From the NCBI GenBank assembly GCA_902729315.2, contig LR746270.1, positions 3,992,501-4,056,500 of the forward strand: a stretch of 64,000 nt of DNA, in the 5' to 3' direction. Under the pieces are notes generated by a model. That model saw only the letters and a list, made by a program, of their open reading frames with translations. It ran no database searches and was not told the origin of the DNA. The DNA is from Spirodela intermedia. Its lineage: Eukaryota > Streptophyta > Magnoliopsida > Alismatales > Araceae. Numbering within the stretch: position 1 is the stretch's first letter; the number at the start of each line of letters is the position of its first letter. Both the position numbers and the translations under genes were made by a program. Below, one piece after another: positions 49,440-60,246 of this stretch.

Positions 49440-49625
49440 GAAGAAAAAGATGGGCAAGAACAGTGAACCTTATATTCTTAAGAGTCGAAACAATAATGGA
49501 TAAACAAGGAGATGAATAATAAGGTAATCTCTAAACCACATGTCAACGAATTAATTAGTTGACAACTCCATAATTACTATCTATGTCACAATCAATGATA
49601 ATAGTTACCCATTGTATGTTCACCT
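49440..49625 (-). pseudogene. Decayed duplicate of the LBD gene 3' end
   Basis: Colinear with 52,475-52,650, which covers the 3' flank, stop codon and last ~30 codons of the LBD gene. Matching blocks include GGGCAAGAACA / GGGCACGAACA, GGATAAACAAG / GGAGAAACAAG, CTAAACCACATGTCAACG / CTAAACCATATGCCGACG, and GACAACTCCATAATTACTATCTATG / GTGACTCCGCAATTGCTCTCTACG. The duplicate is much more AT-rich; many differences are C-to-T or G-to-A. No open LBD frame remains. Confidence 0.7.
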
Positions 49626-50390
49626 TTCCTTGAAGTTTAATAATCCTTAAATTTGTGAGTCCCAATGTTGAATTTATGGAGAGCTCAATGTTCACTTATG
49701 ATAGTAACTATAGTTCAAAATTATTGTTGTCCTTTGTAAGGTCTAATACCACTTCCTTAATCTAGTTTGTTCTCTATCTTCTTCTTATAATAGCATCAAC
49801 CTCAACTCCATATAAATATGTCATAAAGAGAATTGCTCATCACATGTAAAATAAATCCCCTTAATATGATGTGCCTTCAATTCATTTTCAATGAGGTTCT
49901 AGCACCTCCTCACCTCTTACTTTCTATAACCAAAGGATGTTATTATCTTCAACTAATTGTGCCATCTACATAATGACCCACATGCTTAGAAAATTTTAGA
50001 GTGAAAAGGCATATGGAGCTTGACTTCCTAGTATTTTCCTTGGTAGGTCTATCAAGGAGGACAACATCAACTCAAATTCTTTTCAATATTGGGTCATTGA
50101 CATGTGTTGTCTTATATCTAATAATCTCTCACATAAACTTCACCATCGGGGTTTGCTGAAGCGCTCCAATTGTGTCTAAAGTTTGTGATAGTTGATAAAA
50201 GGGTACCTGATGTCAGTCCATTGATACCAATGTAATGCATCCTCATTAAAACTCATTGATGTGACCATAAGCTTTTTCATCTCCCACATTGAATGTAAGG
50301 AAAAAAAAAGATAATCTTATAGAGCTAACCTACAAGCTTGTTCTCATCAAATGTTGGTAGCTCCATCTGCCTTCTCACTCTCCATGGCTC
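49626..50390. other. Region with no recognised gene
   Basis: Possibly more decayed LBD or retroelement sequence, but I could not align it by eye. Confidence 0.35.
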
Positions 50391-50399
50391 TCCCTTGCT

Positions 50400-50735
50400 T
50401 TTTGGGTCACAAAGTCCAACCCCCTATGGGATCAGATCCCACAACAATCTCCCATTTGCCTAATGGGGTTGACTACTATCATTGCTTGAAGATGACTTCC
50501 TCTACCTTTGGCTCGAGTCACCTTCCATTTGTTTCTCCAACTTTCCCTCTTGCCATTATTTATCCACTACTAATAGTCTTGTCATTTGGCTCCTTGAAGG
50601 TGCAGATGATTTGGGCTATCTCTAGGTATAAACCTTCTACCTCAACTATCATTTCTATCATTATTTTAGTGATCTCTAATGCTTCTATCATATAATTTGG
50701 GCACCATTGTTGCTATTGCTTTGATACCAAATATT
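50400..50735 (-). mobile_element. LTR-retroelement primer site and gag N-terminus relic
   Basis: GCTTTGATACCAAATATTAGG (~50,718-50,738) is, on the minus strand, a TTGGTATCAAAGC primer-site-like sequence (tRNA-Met type). After it on the same strand comes a broken frame with an acidic coiled-coil start ('MIEMIVEVEGLYLEIAQI...'), the usual look of a Ty3/gypsy gag N-terminus. Sequence to the right (50,740-51,060) could be its LTR. Confidence 0.4.
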
Positions 50736-51104
50736 AGGATGCCACTATGACATGTGGAAAGTTTAAAGTAAAGAAAAATGATCTAGATACTAGAGATAAT
50801 AAAAAGGAAAACCTAATATGAGTTATGGGCTTTGGAGAACCCTTGAGTCATGGGAACATTGGAGAAGCCCTCTGCTCTCCCTCAACCTCAGCCACCTTAG
50901 AGCAATCCTTGATTACTCCCCTTCCCAATCTCCCCCTCAACCTTAATGCCCCTCACATCATTACAACATAAATACTATTTTACCCTTGTCTCTAGAAGCC
51001 TCCTTCTCCCAATGTTGGGGAACTTGGGTCTTCTAACGTTGGGGTGGGCATTAAGTTTTTGGCCCCTTCTCTTGTGCATTAAGTTAGGCCCACCAAGGGC
51101 CTAA

Positions 51105-51635
51105 TAGTCTCTCACTCATGCTTTGACTCACTCACATGCAAGCATGTGTGCTCCACCCATGCACCCTATATCATGCGCACTCTATGCACACCACACATGA
51201 TGAAGACAACATGTATATCATGGACATCATGCATGTCATGGATCATATGTGTGTAATATATTTATGATGTCGTGTGCCTCTAAGCATGTCACACATCCAT
51301 TTGTACAACAGATTTCTCATCACATGTCTACATGCATACTACACATGTTACAACTATTTTGTCGATCTTTGTACGCAAAATATGACTTCACTCCTCCATA
51401 TTTGCAATGCACCTATATTAGAGTTGACAAATACTTCCTAATGTATATTGGTCACTTGTAGGCATTATGTACTGCCACACTTTGTTGATGTGCTCACACC
51501 TCTCGTTAGTAATCTTTGCTAAGCTAGAATTGTCATATTATCCTTCAAGTCAAGTCAATAAAAAAGTTATCCTTGATAGTCTTTACCAGGAAAAAAAGCT
51601 CTACGTTGTGACCCAACTTTAAGCAAAAGACACTA
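51105..51635. repeat. Repeat copy B (right half only)
   Basis: Matches 48,615-49,130 of copy A from the ACTCACATGCAAGCATGTGTGCTCCA block to the shared end GTTGTGACCCAACTTTA. It also overlaps the 52,080-52,425 part of copy C. Confidence 0.65.
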
Positions 51636-51704
51636 CAACATGGAACTATTATCTATAGATAAGTGTGTCTATGGCTGCCACTTTCTCTTGCCATTAAGCA
51701 ATGC

Positions 51705-52425
51705 TTTGATATTAAGTTCTCACATGAACACTCTCTAGCTTTGCCACTATCTACATAAAGAGATATTACTATTCATCAAAGAAAATCACAAAAAATGAAG
51801 AATACATCCATACTCAATCATGTTATGGTGCATCCATTATATATGGGCTTGTAGGCCCATGGGGTGTCAGCATCTAACATTTACTCTCCTAACGTCAGGT
51901 CAGATTGTTGGCTCATATTCTGATAGTCTACTTCCCTAGCAGGACCATTGTTGCCTAATTTAATGCTTTGATCTAGTTTAATAATTGTCGTCATTATGTC
52001 TTGTCTGTTTTGCTCCTATGTGCCACAGATATTCTCTAACTTATTGAATTTCTTGTTAAATTGGTCTCATTTTGTGGATCTCTCACTCATACTTGACACA
52101 CTCGTACGCAAACATGTGCGCTCTACCTATGCAACTTGTATCGTGCATACCCTATGCACACCATACAGAATGAAGACAACATGTACATCATGGACGCCAT
52201 GCAATGACACGGATGATATGCTTGTGCCGCCATTTGCCTCTGAGCCTGCCACACATCCACGTGCTGCAGTCATCACACGCCTGTATGCATGCTACGCATG
52301 TGCCAACTATTTTGTCCATCTCTGTTTGCAAAATATGTCTTCACTCATCTACACTTGCAGTGCACATATGTTGGAGCCGAGACACACTTGCTAATGCACA
52401 TTGATCACTCGTAGCCTCTATGTGG
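51705..52425. repeat. Repeat copy C (left part)
   Basis: Matches 48,235-48,970 of copy A, from ACATGAACACTCTCTAG to the ATTGATCACTCGTAG block, then breaks off ~50 bp before sequence shared with the LBD 3' flank. It is preceded at ~51,692 by GCTTTGATATTAAG, a degraded primer-site-like sequence (minus sense). This suggests the repeat is an LTR. Confidence 0.65.
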
Positions 52426-52555
52426 TAAGTACATGGAGAAGAATAATGAGGAGGAGAAGAAGAAGATGATGAAGAAGGGCACGAACAATTAACCCCATAG
52501 TCCTAGAGTCAAAACACCGATGGAGAAACAAGCAGAAGGATAATGACGAAAAACC

Positions 52556-53950
52556 CTAAACCATATGCCGACGGGTGAACTTGCAGGTGACTCCGCAATT
52601 GCTCTCTACGCCTTCGTCTATCATATTCTCAGCCATTGGGTTAGAGTTCTCTGTCGCTGGGGCCAATGCACTCGGAGAGCCAGTTGCCCTGACTGCCCAA
52701 TCTAAGCGGTGAAACACGGTCGCCCCGCCATCATACCTCGTGAGTTCAAGCGCCACCCGCTGCTGCTGCTGCTGCATCTCCATGATCTGTTGGGGTGTTT
52801 GCTGCAACCAGTGGTTGGAGGATGACGCAGCGGCGCCGTAGGCCCTGCTGCCGTGCCCCGTGAAGCCGAACATATCCCCGTGCCGCTGAGGATCTAATCT
52901 TCGGAAGAAGTCATGCTGCTGCTGCTGCTGCGCCTCCATGGTCTGCTGTATCCGCTGGCTTGAGGATGGCGCGGCGGCGGCGTCGGCGGCCCCCCCGCCG
53001 TACATCACGGGGGCGAGCGCCTCCCGCTGCCACTGCGTCACCGTGATGCGCTTCGCCTCGATAACCTGCTGCGGTGTTTGCTGCACCCGGTGGCTGGGAG
53101 ATGGCGCGGCGGGGCCTGTTGCCCCACCGGCGAGCACCTCCCACCGCTTGCGCGGATCAAGTCGGTGGAGAAAGGTCACTTGTCGCTGGACCTCCGTGAC
53201 ATGCTGGGACGTTTGTTGCACCGGCAGGTGGTCAGAGGATGAAGCGGTAACGCCGAGCGGCTCCCGCTGCTTCTGTGCGTTCATGATCTGCAGGGGGGGG
53301 TGTTGCACCACCAGGTGGTTGGAGAATGAAGCGGCGGCGGCGTCGGAGGACCCGCCGCCGCCGCCGCCGTTCCCCATGGGGTGGAGCGCCTGATTCTCCC
53401 GCTGCGTATCCAATCCGGGGAGAAAGTTCCACCGCTGATGCGCCTCTACGATCTGCGGTGCGTAGGCCGACGCAGAGGATGCCCTGCCGTTCCTTATAAT
53501 GTCGGTCGGCTGCCGCGGTGGGGCGGCGGCGGCCCGGAAGTGTCCGGCAAGATTCTGATCGAAGAAGGGGTTGGCGACATTCATGGCGGCGTTGCGCGTT
53601 GAACCGTACTGGGTCAAGGCGGTGAGCTTGGTCTTGGCGCCATGGATCCTCTGATTCACGTCCTGGAGGATTTCCTGGAGGAGGGCCATGAGCCAGACGC
53701 AGCCGTAGACGGGATCATGAAGGCGAAGCTGCGCCTCGTAAACGAGGGAGTCGGCGGCCCGCCGGTGGTGGACGGGGTCGAGGTCATTGAGGATCTTGGA
53801 AACGTTGCTTGCGCCGAAAATGCGGTGGACGCAGGTGAACCTGCCGGGCCTGTCCTGCGGGAAGTAGGGGGCGAAGACGCAGGTGGGGACGCACTTCCGG
53901 CGGAGATACTTGCAGGCGGCGCACGGCGCTCTCGTCGGCGACGATGCCAT
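52556..53950 (-). CDS. LOB-domain (LBD) transcription factor with long repeat-rich tail
   Basis: A plant-specific nuclear DNA-binding protein of 464 residues, apparently a single exon. The LOB domain occupies about residues 8-108. It has the zinc-finger-like Cys block C-x2-C-x6-C-x3-C (Cys10, 13, 20, 24), FAPYFP, the GAS block (VHRIFGASNVSKIL) and DPVYGCVW with a following Leu-rich coil, so it is class I. Trp86 stands where most members have Gly (GCVG). The remaining ~350 residues are unusual: imperfect repeats of a Ser-rich patch, 'VQQTPQQIMEAQ', a Gln run, then 'F..RLDPQR', repeated about five to six times. Typical LBD proteins are 150-300 residues. The start MASSPTRAPCAACKY is the family start; 28 more codons are open upstream. 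A decayed copy of its 3' end lies ~3 kb away. Confidence 0.9.
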   Translation of the reverse strand: MASSPTRAPCAACKYLRRKCVPTCVFAPYFPQDRPGRFTCVHRIFGASNVSKILNDLDPVHHRRAADSLVYEAQLRLHDPVYGCVWLMALLQEILQDVNQRIHGAKTKLTALTQYGSTRNAAMNVANPFFDQNLAGHFRAAAAPPRQPTDIIRNGRASSASAYAPQIVEAHQRWNFLPGLDTQRENQALHPMGNGGGGGGSSDAAAASFSNHLVVQHPPLQIMNAQKQREPLGVTASSSDHLPVQQTSQHVTEVQRQVTFLHRLDPRKRWEVLAGGATGPAAPSPSHRVQQTPQQVIEAKRITVTQWQREALAPVMYGGGAADAAAAPSSSQRIQQTMEAQQQQQHDFFRRLDPQRHGDMFGFTGHGSRAYGAAASSSNHWLQQTPQQIMEMQQQQQRVALELTRYDGGATVFHRLDWAVRATGSPSALAPATENSNPMAENMIDEGVESNCGVTCKFTRRHMV

Positions 53951-54735
53951 CGTTGGACGATCCGATCCGACTCTCCCCGACTGGACCCTCTGTGGGACGG
54001 GCAGCGGCGGCGGTTGCGGAGGAATAGCTCTCAAGAAGACCCGAGAGAGAGAGAAGGCGTTGGAAGGGAGTCTTCAGAGGAGTTTGTGTTGGAGGAGTAG
54101 GAACCGCGGTATAAAGCAGCTGGAAAGAAAGGAGAGTCGCCCCTAGAGAGAGAGCGAGAGAGAGAAAGAGAGAGAAGTTGAGGTTAGACGTCCGATCGAA
54201 CGGAGCCAGCCGCCGTCTACTCAGAGCGGACGAGGGGCTTCTTGACGCCCACAAGAGAGAGGGAGAGAGAGTTTATTGAAAGACGAGTGGAACAAGTCAA
54301 TGGAAAACTAAAACGAGTTCGGCCTACGTGTCACATTTCTCATTTATCCCCACCATTCTTCTTATACTCCTCGTATCCCCCTTCCATATGAAAATATCGC
54401 CCTTGCCGGAAGTAATTCCCATTTTATTAAAACATGAATTTCTCGGACGTCTGGATTTTCCGAAAATTAGCAGAAATTCCCGATTTTAAGCGGCACCCTC
54501 TCTTTTATTATTTCTTTTATGATTTATACAAAATAATTATTTAAAAAGAAAATAAAAGGGCGGTTATACTCGGGCGAGAAGAGCGGAGGGAAGGGCGCCA
54601 GTTCGTTGGAAGGCTAATGGGCCTTCTGCCATTTAGTGGGCTGAATTAATGGGCCCGTCGTCATCTCCTTCCTCACGTCCTCTCAAGGGGTGGGCAAGGG
54701 TTTACGGTCGACGGCCGACCAGCAAGCGGCGGCGA
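53951..54735. promoter_or_regulatory. Divergent promoter region (LBD / bL25m)
   Basis: 785 bp separate the LBD and bL25m start codons, which diverge. The LBD leader side is GA/CT-rich (54,040-54,060 and 54,140-54,175). An AT-rich core lies at 54,410-54,555. An alternative in-frame bL25m ATG is at 54,649. Confidence 0.5.
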
Positions 54736-56848
54736 ATGGGTTGGCGGAGCGGCGGCGGAACCCGAGGGCTCCTCAGTGGGGCGGGGGCGGTGTTCTCTCG
54801 AACCTACTACACGATACAGGCGGTGCCGAGGGAGCACACAGGGAGCAGATTGGCGGCGAGGGAGAGAGCCCTCGGCCGGATCCCGGCGGTGGTTCTTACC
54901 CAGGGCGACGGAGATGGGGCGGAGGCCTCCAGGAAGCTCCTGCTCACGGCAGATAAGAAGCAGATCGTCACTCTCCTCAAGAGGGTTCCCTTCTTCTGCT
55001 CCACCACGTTCGTCCTCCAGGTCCGCGCCGGCCCCGGCTCCTCCGCCCTGCTCCAGTCCGGCGCCGTCCTCCCGATAAAGGTGGTGGGATCACCTCTTCC
55101 TCTTCCTCTATCTCTCTGTCTCTCTCGCCCTCATCGTCGTTCATTCCACCTCTGGTGGTGCAGATCCACAAGGACGCGGAGACGGGGCAGATACTGAACT
55201 TGGTGTTGGCTTGGGCGGGGAAAGAAGCTGCCCTGAAGGTGGATGTGCCAGTCGTATACAAGGGAGAGGACGTCTGTCCCGGGCTCAAGAAAGGTGTGCG
55301 TTTCTCTCTCTCTCTCGCTCCTATCACTTCCTTTCAGGCAAGAGATTTGCTCTGGTTTAGCGAAAAACCTACCGCTTCCCTCCACTCCCTTCCCCTTTAA
55401 CTTGCTAGAATCAATGGGTAAAAGACATTCAATTCTTGTTTCTATCATATTTTCTTGGAATTATCTCATCGAGGGCTTGCTTACTGCTCTTGGATCGCCG
55501 ATTAGTCTGTTTGCGCGCGCGCAAATCGTTTGTCTGGAGGTTGCGGCGTCCAATTGCCTCCTGACCGTCCGACGTATGCTTTTCTCTCCGATTTACTTCT
55601 CATCTAAGAGTGTCGCCTTCCATGAACGAAGCCTTGTTGGGTCTTCGGATTCCTCAGGAGTTAGGCTTACGATCATCTCGAGAATGGCTGTTGGTATAGA
55701 CATGATCTCTCCCAGCATCGGCTCCTAAATGACATCCGTGCACCCTGAGCATAATCACCATGCCGATTTTGGTTCCTTTTGCTCATGGAGATCGGTTTGA
55801 GCTGAAACCCATCAGAGATGATAGAATGGAGAGGTGAATTTTCCTCATTCGTTGAACAAAAGCCCCGCCTTTGTTCAGGAATGCTTAGAGGTGACTCTCC
55901 TCCTCAAGCTATATGGCTTTCTGCAGAGGAATGCTTAGAAAGGCGAGCGTTCCCCTCGCACCATGAATGTATGCCTTTGGTCCATAGCCCGATGTCCTAG
56001 AAGCAGCTTTTCATCAACACGTAATCCGGCCCAACCTACGTTTCCTCTGCATGGGTTTTGATGCATCATGCTGGTCCAAGACTTGTTCTAGATCAACCGC
56101 AGGCGGGCAGAAAACGAGCCGCTATGCTCCCTCTTGTTGCTTCAAATCATGTGCATGACAGGCAACACTCACTCCTTCACTCTGCACCCGGTGTCTATAG
56201 ATTTCCATATCCGAGGAGCAGTTCTCACCTTCATTATCGACCAATCTTTGATCCGATTAACTGAAATATTTAGGGATTTCATTAAAATGTGCGCCTTCAT
56301 ATCGATTTTGCCTCATCTCATCTTCAGTTTAACCCTTTCCAGAGTGTACCCAGACGCTGATAGTGTTCTTGGTTGGCCGTAGATTATACCAGATTTTTGC
56401 CATGAGGCTCGCGATGGTGATTGGGTTTCATGCTTTGAATAGCGTAATTAGGTCTCAATTAATATCATCTACTGATGAAATTGTAGACCCCTGCATGAAC
56501 TATTTTCTTCTATGGTTGATAATTCTCAGTTCATGGTAATTACTATATACGATGCTTTCTTCCCCAACTGGGTTTGTTGAATTCTCTCTGCAAAATCCAG
56601 GGGGGTTTCTGCAGACGATAAGGCCCAGCATAAAGTACCTCTGCCCGAGCGAGCATATCCCCCCGAAAGTGGAGGTTGACCTGGCGAAGCTGGACATCGG
56701 GGACCGAGTTCTTCTTGGTGACCTTGAGGTCCACCCATCGCTGCAGCTCCTGAGCAAGAACCACACCATGCCCGTCTGCAAGGTAGTGGCCTCGAAACCA
56801 GAGCAGCCCCAGGCCGACCCCGTCCCCAGTGGTGTAGAGGCGGCATAG
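54736..56848 (+). CDS. Ribosomal protein bL25, mitochondrial type
   Basis: A large-subunit ribosomal protein of the bL25/TL5 family (plant 'L25/Gln-tRNA synthetase anticodon-binding-like'). Three exons: 54,736-55,080; 55,164-55,293; 56,601-56,848 (240 residues; phases close). The N-terminus is Arg/Gly-rich without acids, as in mitochondrial presequences, and leads into TYYTIQAVPREHTGSRLAAR and GRIPAVVL. The L25 beta-barrel core follows (ADKKQIVTLLKR, HKDAETGQILNLVLAW, LKVDVPVVYKGEDVCPGLKKGG), then the C-terminal domain (RPSIKYLCPSEHIPP, VEVDLAKLDIGDRV, MPVCKVVA). The second intron is 1.3 kb. An in-frame ATG at 54,649 would add 29 basic residues; the choice between starts is open. Mitochondrial targeting is inferred. 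Confidence 0.9.
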
Positions 56849-57432
56849 GTAGCCACGGGACTCGGGCTTGGGCCGCCGTTTCTTCTTCGATGTTCTTCAA
56901 GATCAAAAGGACCCCACACCCAGTTTGGGATTTCAGACTTGCCCGGTCCCAGGTGATCTTCTGATCGTTCTTCTGGATGTGATCCGGGTGGAAAGATGTA
57001 ATCTTTTTGCTCCATTTGTGTAGATTTTACCCGCGGGAAATGGGTAAACTTCAGTGAAAGGGTTTTTTTTTTTTCTGGGTCCAATCGATGGTCAAAGAGG
57101 CGACAATTAGGATATTTATTTTTCCTAGGGTATACTCCGCCGTCGACGTCAGACCTCAAGCTTCGCAAGCAATAGAAAACGCCCGTGACGAATCCCCTGC
57201 GTGACCGCCGAGGCCCACATCCCGGCGCCCCCGCCCAGTCTTTCTCCGCCCCCATGCTCCCTCTTCGGGCCGCGCCCTTTCTCCAGTTGGCCTTCCGCCG
57301 CTTCGACGGGCCCGTCAAGAAACTCTTTTTAGCGGCGTCACTGGCCGCCGCCGAAGACCCACCATCCATCTCCCTCCCTCTCGCCCTCTCCCCAACTCCT
57401 CTTCTCTCCTCTCCTCTCCTCCGGCAACGGCA
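56849..57432. promoter_or_regulatory. bL25m 3' flank and 6PGDH promoter
   Basis: Same-strand neighbours. A T11 run lies at ~57,063. The 6PGDH leader is CT-rich (57,360-57,422), common in plant leaders. Confidence 0.45.
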
Positions 57433-58926
57433 ATGGAGGCGACTGCGCTGTCCCGGATTGGCCTCGCCGGGCTGGCGGTGATGGGGCAGAACCTCGCCCT
57501 GAACATCGCCGACAAGGGCTTCCCCATCTCCGTCTACAACCGCACCGCCTCCAAGGTCGACGAGACGGTGGCCCGTGCCGCCGCGGAGGGGAATCTGCCG
57601 CTTTCCGGCCACTACAACCCCAGGGACTTCGTCCTCTCCATCGCTAGGCCCCGCTCCGTCGTCATCCTTGTCAAGGCCGGCGTCGCCGTCGACCACACCA
57701 TCGCCGCCCTCTGCGAGCACCTCCAGCCCGGGGATGCCATCATCGACGGTGGCAACGAGTGGTACCAGAACACCGAGCGCCGCCAGCGGGAGGCGGAGGC
57801 GAAGGGGCTGCTGTACCTCGGCATGGGCGTCTCCGGCGGCGAGGAGGGTGCCCGGCGGGGCCCGTCGCTCATGCCGGGGGGCTCGCGCCAGGCATATCTC
57901 AACGTGGAGGACCTCCTCTCGAAGGTCGCCGCGCAGGTGGACGACGGGCCCTGTGTCACCTTCGTCGGCCCCGGCGGCGCCGGCAACTTCGTGAAGATGG
58001 TGCACAATGGGATCGAGTACGGCGACATGCAGCTCATCTCCGAGGCCTACGACGTGCTGAAGACGGTGGGGGGGCTCTCCAACTCGGAGCTCGCCGCCAC
58101 CTTCGCCGACTGGAACCGCGGCGAGCTGGAGAGCTTCCTCGTGGAGATCACCGCCGACATCTTCAGGGTCAGGGACGAGGGCGGCGAGGGCGAGCTTGTG
58201 GACAGGATCCTCGACAAGACGGGGATGAAGGGCACCGGCAAGTGGACCGTCCAGCAGGCGGCGGAGCTTTCCGTCGCCGCCCCCACCATCGCCGCCTCCC
58301 TCGACGCCCGCTACCTCAGCGGCCTGAAACACGAGAGGGAGGAGGCGGCGAGGATTCTCGCCCAGGCGAGCGTCTCCGGCGAGGGCCCGCCGCCGGCCGC
58401 CGGGAGAATCGACAAGCGCCGGTTGGTGGACGACGTGCGGCAGGCGCTCTACGCGTCGAAGATCTGCAGCTACGCGCAGGGGATGAACCTGCTGAGGGCG
58501 AAGAGTGAGGAGAAGGCGTGGGGGCTGGAGCTGGGGGAGCTCTCCAGGATCTGGAAGGGCGGCTGCATCATCAGGGCGAGGTTCCTGGACAGGATCAAGG
58601 CAGCGTACAATCGGAACCGGGGCCTAGCCAACCTGGTCGTCGACCCGGAGTTCGCCAGGGAGATGGTGCACCGCCAGGCGGCATGGAGGAGGGTGATGGG
58701 TCTGGCCATCGCCGCCGGGGTCAGCACGCCGGGGATGTGTGCCAGCTTGGCCTACTTCGACACTTACCGACGGGCGAGGCTGCCGGCGAACCTCGTGCAG
58801 GCGCAGAGGGACCTCTTTGGCGCTCACACTTACGAGCGCATCGACCGCCCGGGTGATTTCCACACCGAGTGGACGAAGCTGGCCCGTGCCGGCGCTGGAG
58901 AAGAAGCAGCAGCAGCCCTCATCTGA
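57433..58926 (+). CDS. PGD: 6-phosphogluconate dehydrogenase (decarboxylating), intronless
   Basis: Oxidises 6-phosphogluconate to ribulose 5-phosphate and CO2, making NADPH in the oxidative pentose phosphate pathway. It has 497 residues in one exon. The Rossmann start (IGLAGLAVMGQNLALNIAD, residues 9-27) and the NADP-type VYNRTASKV are followed by GGNEWYQNTERR and the GVSGGEEGARRGPSLMPGG signature. The catalytic block is KMVHNGIEYGDMQLI: Lys188 and Glu195 align with the known acid/base pair, with His191 and Asn192 in the substrate site. The C-terminal domain is complete to AHTYERIDRPGDFHTEW. No transit peptide precedes the Rossmann fold, so it should be the cytosolic-type enzyme. The last residues (AAALI) are not an obvious peroxisome signal. 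Lack of introns is usual for this plant enzyme. Confidence 0.97.
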   Translation: MEATALSRIGLAGLAVMGQNLALNIADKGFPISVYNRTASKVDETVARAAAEGNLPLSGHYNPRDFVLSIARPRSVVILVKAGVAVDHTIAALCEHLQPGDAIIDGGNEWYQNTERRQREAEAKGLLYLGMGVSGGEEGARRGPSLMPGGSRQAYLNVEDLLSKVAAQVDDGPCVTFVGPGGAGNFVKMVHNGIEYGDMQLISEAYDVLKTVGGLSNSELAATFADWNRGELESFLVEITADIFRVRDEGGEGELVDRILDKTGMKGTGKWTVQQAAELSVAAPTIAASLDARYLSGLKHEREEAARILAQASVSGEGPPPAAGRIDKRRLVDDVRQALYASKICSYAQGMNLLRAKSEEKAWGLELGELSRIWKGGCIIRARFLDRIKAAYNRNRGLANLVVDPEFAREMVHRQAAWRRVMGLAIAAGVSTPGMCASLAYFDTYRRARLPANLVQAQRDLFGAHTYERIDRPGDFHTEWTKLARAGAGEEAAAALI

Positions 58927-60246
58927 GGCATCTCCTGCTAAGCACGCAGGATTTTCGGCGCTGCTTCTGATGCGACTTTGTGCTCCTGAATAAAGATTGA
59001 ATCCGCCACCCGCTGGGCCGGCTACGGCAGAGGAACGAATCTCTGCGGTGTGGGTGGGATTTTGTTTTGTCTCGAAGAACTGATCTGCGATTATCAATCA
59101 CCATTTCTTCCGATCGAACCATAGATATTGCTCCAGGATGGAGAATTGATGAGGGAAAACCCGAGAGAAATGGGACTGTTGCCGCAGTAGCTGCCATAAT
59201 TGCGGGAACAGCGGCCGCGGCGGACGCAGCAGCAGCAGCTGTAGAGAAACGGGATGCAGGATGAAGGGACTGTGGAAAGGCTATGTTGAAAGCGAGAAAA
59301 CGATAGATAACCTGGGCTAGAGAGAAGAAGCCCGAGGCGGCCGATGGATCAGGGGTTTCAAGGCTTTCGGGCCGGGCCCGTCCCGTCATCTTTCTAGACC
59401 CTTTTTTCCCCGTAAGGTGCCCAAGAAACAGGCTTATTCGTCAATGTCAGCTGCGTGCTTCGAGTTTCGGGCTTCGGGCTTCTGTACACAAATCATGGGC
59501 CCGGCCCTCCATGTCCAGCCCCCCCCCCCCCCAAAGGCCAGCCCAATTGGAGCCTGGGCCCGGGCTTCCTTGCCACGTGGCTTCTATATTCATGTTTATC
59601 AATTAAAATTATTTTCACCTGGGAGTCGATTTTTGCGAGGCCGCTGGCTAGCTCACCCACCCCAGCCCTCTCGCTCCTACACTACTCTCTGTGCGTCAAC
59701 AGGAGCACATGAAGCTGGAAAGTTATGACATCTATGATGCTATAAACAGACCTTCCCCGGGGCCCACTGATACCCGCCATCGGCACTATCCGCCGCAGAT
59801 CTCATGAATTTTTGTTACTCATAAATAACCGGTTGTCGCCCATCTGCACAGAAGGGAAGTCGTAGGATCGGCCGCATCTCATAATATTCATGATGTTTTC
59901 TACCCATAAAGAGTGAGTCTATTGGTCATAGACCGTTTTAAATGGTATCGTCCCTGCCGCTTTCGCTTCCCCTCCATTTGTCGTTGGCCTCAGGGAAGTT
60001 GCGGGCGGAGGACGGAGCTTTTAAGGCTTCGGGGGAGGGGCGGTGGTGGTTGGCCTGCTGGATCTGCTCAGCCACCGCACCTGTTCTCACCCCCCCCCTC
60101 GGCCATCCCCATTCCTCCTCGGCTTGCTTCGGCTTCCTTAAAGCCCTAGATCACGTCTCTGCTACCTCCTCCCCTCCCCTCATCCCACATCTTCTTCTTC
60201 TCCTCCTCCTACTTGTGGACGGGGCATCTGAGTTGCTGCGGCTGCG
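58927..60246. other. 6PGDH 3' flank and PAS2 promoter, no gene
   Basis: Both strands were read. The Ala-rich frames (59,067-59,264 plus; 58,919-59,389 minus) look like chance GC-rich frames. A C13 run lies at ~59,520. The last ~130 bp before the PAS2 start are CT-rich leader-like. Confidence 0.45.

Noticed and set aside
50351-50695. 114-codon plus-strand frame
   Set aside because: It is the reverse of a likely retroelement gag start on the minus strand next to a primer-site-like sequence.
56500-58332. 610-codon minus-strand frame across 6PGDH
   Set aside because: Shadow of the GC-rich 6PGDH coding strand plus read-through into the upstream flank; no family similarity.
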